Of a DNA stretch of 64,000 nt, positions 60,565-64,000 are shown piece by piece. The stretch spans positions 1 through 64,000 of the forward strand of contig NZ_AVFL01000009.1 in assembly GCF_000576635.1 (NCBI RefSeq), given 5' to 3'. Positions within the stretch are counted from its first letter, which is position 1. The number at the start of each line of letters is the position of its first letter. A model generated the notes under the pieces. That model ran no database searches. It saw only the letters and a program-made list of their open reading frames with translations, and was not told the origin of the DNA. This DNA comes from Skermanella stibiiresistens SB22. Lineage in GTDB: Bacteria > Pseudomonadota > Alphaproteobacteria > Azospirillales > Azospirillaceae. Made by a program: the position numbers and the translations under genes.

Positions 60565-60644
60565 AGGTCGGCTATAGCGAAGCGGCAGCCGACACCCATT
60601 CCGGCGCGCCTGCTTGTCGGCTGCCGCTTCGCTATAGCCGACCT
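60565..60644. repeat. REP-like palindromic pair (30-bp inverted repeat)
   Basis: Two exact inverted copies of a 30-bp sequence (60565-60594 and 60615-60644, spacer 20 bases). Each arm can fold alone (TCGGCT...AGCCGA) as a REP hairpin. It lies between the convergent peptidase and holC genes, and is flanked by tcgc and acgg. REP elements of this kind (TCGGCT core with a tail ending gacctacg) are widespread in proteobacteria and are mobilised by RAYT transposases. None is in the window. Confidence 0.9.
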
Positions 60645-60707
60645 ACGGTAGGAAGCAACGCCGTTACGGTGGAAAGCATTGCCGCCGCAGCCCCAAAACA
60701 GTCGACT

Positions 60708-61157
60708 TCAAGCCTTCTTCTCCCATCCTCCCCGGTCGGTCTGCTGCCAATAGGTCAGCGCGTGATTGTCGGCCTTGTACTGTTTCCAGCGGCGCCGGGC
60801 GGATTGAACGGCGTCGAAGTCGTTGCCGTCGAACATCTCGCAGACCAGGGTGAAGCCGTCGAGACGGTCGGTTTCGACCCCGTCGGTCAGGATCAGCACC
60901 GTGGCACCGTTGGGGTTCTCCTTCTCCGTGGTCAGCCAGATCGGCTGGTGCTCGGCGTCGCCGTCGCGGGCGCTGCCATGGGGCAGGAAGCCGAAGTCCT
61001 TATAGGTCCACAGATGCTGGGTCAGCGCCTCCACCCGCTCCTCCGACCCGGCCATGACGACGGCCCGCCAGCCGCGCTCCAGGGTCTTCTCCAGGATTTG
61101 CGGCAGGGCGTCCTCCAGCGTCTTCCGCTGAAGATGGTAGAACCGGATCTCGGTCAT
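60708..61157 (-). CDS. holC: DNA polymerase III chi subunit
   Basis: A 149-residue HolC protein: MTEIRFYHLQRKTLEDALPQILEKTLERGWRAVVM and LWTYKDFGFLPHG are typical. Chi links the clamp loader (with psi) to SSB. It is next to pepA, the usual gene order in proteobacteria, and is in the same operon, 46 bases downstream. The leader has a notable hairpin before its start. Confidence 0.93.
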   Translation of the reverse strand: MTEIRFYHLQRKTLEDALPQILEKTLERGWRAVVMAGSEERVEALTQHLWTYKDFGFLPHGSARDGDAEHQPIWLTTEKENPNGATVLILTDGVETDRLDGFTLVCEMFDGNDFDAVQSARRRWKQYKADNHALTYWQQTDRGGWEKKA

Positions 61158-61164
61158 GTCGGAT

Positions 61165-61195
61165 GGCCGCGCGGGAGACTGGCTACCGCGCGGCC
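61165..61195 (-). promoter_or_regulatory. Hairpin in the pepA-holC junction
   Basis: On the minus strand the pepA stop (61204) is followed by GGAAGGGG, then a perfect 10-bp stem (GGCCGCGCGG at 61165-61174 with CCGCGCGGCC at 61186-61195), then ATCCGAC and the holC ATG (61157). There is no Shine-Dalgarno between stem and ATG. If the stem folds, GGAAGGGG comes within 7 bases of the ATG. It may couple or control holC translation. Confidence 0.6.
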
Positions 61196-61203
61196 CCCTT
61201 CCA

Positions 61204-62709
61204 TCAGGACTCGTAAACGTCGGCGACGTAGCGGTCGAGCAGGCGCACGCCGAACGAGGTGGCGCCCTTCGGGATCGTGCCGGTATCCTTCTTCGACCAG
61301 GTCACGCCGGCGATGTCCAGGTGGGCCCACGGGACGTTGTTGACGAACCGCTGTAGGAACTGGGCGCCGATGATGCTGCCGGCGTCGCGGCTGCCCGCGA
61401 TGTTCTTGACGTCGGCCGCGTCCGAGTTGATCGCCTTGTCGTAGGCGTCGTTCATCGGCATCCGCCACAGCTTCTCGCCGACCTTGCGGCCGGCCGCCGT
61501 CAGCTGCTCCGACAGGGCGTCGTCGTTGGAGAACAGCCCCGCGTGCTCCGTTCCCAAGGCCACGATGATGGCGCCGGTCAAGGTCGCCAGATTGACCATG
61601 GCGCGTGGCTTGAAGGTGTCCTGGGTGAACCACAGGGCGTCGGCCAGCACCAGCCGTCCCTCCGCGTCGGTGTTCAGCACCTCGATCGTCTGGCCCGACA
61701 TGCTGGTCACGATGTCACCGGGCCGCTGGGCGCTGCCCGACGGCATGTTCTCGACCAAGCCGACGATGCCGACCGCGTTGACCTTGGCCTTGCGGCCGGC
61801 CAGCGCCTTCATCAGGCCCAGGACGACGCCGGCGCCGCCCATGTCCCACTTCATGTCCTCCATGCCGCCGGCCGGCTTGATCGAGATGCCGCCGGTGTCG
61901 AAGGTGACGCCCTTGCCGACGAAGGCGACCGGGCGCTTGTCCTCGGCGTCTGGAGCGCCGTCATACTTCATGACGACCAGATACGGCTCCTTGACGCTAC
62001 CCATGGCGACACCCAGCAGCGCTCCCATGCCGAGGCTCGCCATCTGGTCCTGGTCCAGCACCTGGACCTCGACGCCCAGCGATCCCAGCTCGACGCAGCG
62101 GTCCGCCAGGGTGCGCGGATACAGGATGTTGGCCGGCTCGGAGATGACGTCGCGGGTCAGGAAGACGCCGTCGGCGACCGCCTCGCGAGCGGCGTACACC
62201 GACGCGGCGCCTTCGGCGTCGGAGGTCAGCAGGGTGATCGCCTGGAGCGACGGCTTGGCCTCCGGCTTCTCCTTGGTGCGGTACTTGTCGAACCGGTAGG
62301 AGCGCAGCTGGGCGCCGAACGCGATCTCCGCCGCGACGGTGGCCGGCGCCATCCCGCCGCCCAATTCATCGACGACGACCGTCACCTCGTCGGCGTTTTT
62401 GCCCAAGGCCGCCACAATGGCGCCACCGGCATCCTGCAAGGTCAGGTCGGTGATCTGGTCGGGCTTGCCCAGGCCGACCAGGACGATGTGGTTGAGATCG
62501 ACGCCACCCGGCGCCACGACGGTCAGCAGTTCGTCCGTCTTGCCGGAGAACTTGTTGGCGGCCATCGCGCGCGTCAGCATGCCGCCGGTCTTGCCGTCCA
62601 GGTCGGTGCCGGCGGGCGTCAGCGTGCGTTCGGCCAGGACGGGTAGAACGAGCGAGCCGGATTTGGGCAGCGACACGGGAAGGGTCAGATCGGAGAACGT
62701 GAATTTCAT
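61204..62709 (-). CDS. pepA: Cytosol (leucyl) aminopeptidase
   Basis: A 501-residue M17 aminopeptidase. The metal/catalytic region is KGVTFDTGGISIKPAGGMEDMKWDMGGAG and the signature NTDAEGRLVLADALW. It has the usual N-terminal macro-like domain. A GAGGG ribosome site precedes ATG 62709. It is divergent from lptF and upstream of holC, a conserved arrangement. Confidence 0.95.
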   Translation of the reverse strand: MKFTFSDLTLPVSLPKSGSLVLPVLAERTLTPAGTDLDGKTGGMLTRAMAANKFSGKTDELLTVVAPGGVDLNHIVLVGLGKPDQITDLTLQDAGGAIVAALGKNADEVTVVVDELGGGMAPATVAAEIAFGAQLRSYRFDKYRTKEKPEAKPSLQAITLLTSDAEGAASVYAAREAVADGVFLTRDVISEPANILYPRTLADRCVELGSLGVEVQVLDQDQMASLGMGALLGVAMGSVKEPYLVVMKYDGAPDAEDKRPVAFVGKGVTFDTGGISIKPAGGMEDMKWDMGGAGVVLGLMKALAGRKAKVNAVGIVGLVENMPSGSAQRPGDIVTSMSGQTIEVLNTDAEGRLVLADALWFTQDTFKPRAMVNLATLTGAIIVALGTEHAGLFSNDDALSEQLTAAGRKVGEKLWRMPMNDAYDKAINSDAADVKNIAGSRDAGSIIGAQFLQRFVNNVPWAHLDIAGVTWSKKDTGTIPKGATSFGVRLLDRYVADVYES

Positions 62710-62969
62710 GTCTACCCTCTTGGTTTATCACAGGCGGCCAGTTAGGGCCTTTTATCCCAACGGCAATTTCGCCGTCCCGGCACTGGGCAAATTGGCCGTC
62801 CCGGCATCGGATGGTTGTTTCGACGGCGCGTGTCCGATAAAGAACACGAGCACTACGCTGTCAAGCTACGCCGACCAGGGCTCACGCGCCACTTTCGTCC
62901 GTCGGGTGGCCGGTCGGGGTGATGCCCCGGTCATGGGACGACGGGACGGCTGGGTATAAGTTCGAGTCC

Positions 62970-64000
62970 ATGAAACGGTTGACCGCCTATCTCCTGCGCC
63001 ACCTCACGGTGGCGGCCATCTTCGTCACCGCCGGGTTGACGCTGGTGATCTGGTTGACCCAGTCGCTGCGCCTGCTCGAGATCGTGGTCGACGGTGGAGC
63101 CCCCATCTACCTGTTCCTCCAGCTGATGCTGGTCACCCTGCCGACATTCCTGTCGATCGTGCTGCCGATCAGCCTGCTGGCGGCGGTGCTGTTCACCTAT
63201 AACCGGCTCACGATGGATTCGGAACTGGTGGTGATGCGTTCGGCCGGGCTGGGAACCTGGGGCTTGGCCAAGCCCGCCCTGATCCTGGCGCTGGCCGTGA
63301 CGATGATCGGTTATGTCCTGACGCTCTATCTGGCCCCGGCGGCGCATCGCGAGCTGGCGCGGCTGGAAGCGTTGGCGAAAAGCGATTTTTCGACCGTGTT
63401 CCTGCGCGAGGGCGTGTTCAACGAGGCGGGTGACGGTGTCACCGTCTATGTCAGGCGTCGGATGCAGGACGGCGAGTTGCAGGGGCTGCTGATCCACGAT
63501 ACCCGCACGCCGGGCAAGCCGGTCACCATCATGGCCGACCGCGGCCGGACGGTGGAGGGCGAGGCCGGTACCCGGGTCGTCGTGTTCGACGGCAACCGCC
63601 AGGAGGTGGATCTCGCCACCGGCCGCATGTCCCAGCTCTATTTCGACCGTTACGCCGTGGATTTCCGCGTGTTCGAGAAACAGCTGGGCGACCGGCTGCC
63701 CGACGCGCGCGAACGGTCGACCTTCGACCTGCTGCACGCGGAGGACCATCCGGAATTGGCGCCGTTCAAGAACCGCCTGACCGCCGAATTGCACCAGCGA
63801 TACACCAGCCCGGTCTTCTCCCTGGGCTTCACCATGATGGGTGTCGCGATCCTGCTGGTGGGGGAATTCAACCGGCGCGGCCAAAGCCGCAGGATCATCG
63901 CCGCGGTCGCGTGCGTGCTGGTCCTGCAGAGCTCGGCGCTGGGCATCACCAATCTGGCGGTCAACAACAACGCGTTCATCCCGCTGCTCTATGTCGTGGT
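62970..64000 (+). CDS. lptF: LPS export permease LptF (partial)
   Basis: The first 343 residues of an LptF/YjgP permease; the gene runs off the right edge. The beginning MKRLTAYLLRHLTVAAIFVTAGLTLVIWLTQSLRLLEIVV and the NRLTMDSELVVMRSAGLG loop are typical, as is the periplasmic beta-jellyroll (about 150-255). It belongs to the LptBFGC complex extracting LPS from the inner membrane. It is divergent from pepA, the usual context; lptG is expected to follow. Confidence 0.92.
   Translation, partial: MKRLTAYLLRHLTVAAIFVTAGLTLVIWLTQSLRLLEIVVDGGAPIYLFLQLMLVTLPTFLSIVLPISLLAAVLFTYNRLTMDSELVVMRSAGLGTWGLAKPALILALAVTMIGYVLTLYLAPAAHRELARLEALAKSDFSTVFLREGVFNEAGDGVTVYVRRRMQDGELQGLLIHDTRTPGKPVTIMADRGRTVEGEAGTRVVVFDGNRQEVDLATGRMSQLYFDRYAVDFRVFEKQLGDRLPDARERSTFDLLHAEDHPELAPFKNRLTAELHQRYTSPVFSLGFTMMGVAILLVGEFNRRGQSRRIIAAVACVLVLQSSALGITNLAVNNNAFIPLLYVV

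Overview
The window reads as GC-rich chromosomal DNA of an alphaproteobacterium, most likely of the Rhodospirillales / Azospirillum-Skermanella type. The pointers are the gene order rne / amiC-mrcA-prfB, aspS / rnd-ppx-ppk and pepA / lptF, an RNase E with a huge acidic insertion in its S1 domain, a class I PHA synthase, and a prfB with a programmed frameshift. No taxon-specific marker such as rRNA is present, so this placement is an inference. About 50 protein genes are supported. No tRNA, rRNA or CRISPR array was found.

Layout. 1-480: non-coding, with a palindromic operator-like site. 0.5-7.5 kb: DedA membrane protein, DUF3253 protein, CbpM/CbpA-type chaperone pair, a membrane-anchored DegS-like protease and mfd. 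7.6-11.3 kb: a single-domain response regulator, a PAS-PAS-GGDEF-EAL protein, mobB and a small unknown. 11.3-13.5 kb: YccF, a PRC-barrel protein and a Sel1-like secreted protein. 13.5-17.6 kb: an unusual two-gene export/proteolysis module (GAF-HlyD and PqqD-like/M50/HlyD) plus a secreted protein. 17.7-24 kb: PHA synthase, a CtBP-like dehydrogenase, LrgB/LrgA and an AsmA protein. 24.2-26.7 kb: moaA, nadK, a tandem array of 21-bp units and a small secreted protein. 26.8-36 kb: an N-formylglutamate amidohydrolase-like and an aspartoacylase-like enzyme, several transporters (AbrB, AI-2E, EamA, YeeE/YedE), an HRDC-domain protein with a Tat-exported partner, and a peptidoglycan-binding protein. 35.5-45 kb: prfB, mrcA and amiC, divergent from rne. 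45-49 kb: an accessory island. 49-64 kb: aspS, rnd, ppx, ppk, sixA, CYTH-CHAD, an M1-like peptidase, holC, pepA and the start of lptF.

The 45-49 kb island (LysR regulator, VOC protein, SDR fused to an ABM domain, second SDR) lies between two housekeeping blocks. Its left edge holds a decayed group II intron on the minus strand: a truncated reverse-transcriptase/maturase tail and a domain-V-like sequence, directly beside the strong hairpin that ends rne. The island therefore looks acquired.

The most interesting signals outside ordinary genes are: the GAF-HlyD plus PqqD-M50-HlyD module without a local ABC transporter; the group II intron remnant; the array of about ten 21-bp units starting at the stop codon of nadK; a perfect 30-bp inverted repeat of REP type at 60565-60644; a 19-bp tandem duplication that shifts the frame of a Tat-exported protein; and a hairpin in the pepA-holC junction that may bring a Shine-Dalgarno sequence next to the holC start. 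Polyphosphate and carbon storage genes (ppk, ppx, a CHAD protein, phaC) are well represented.
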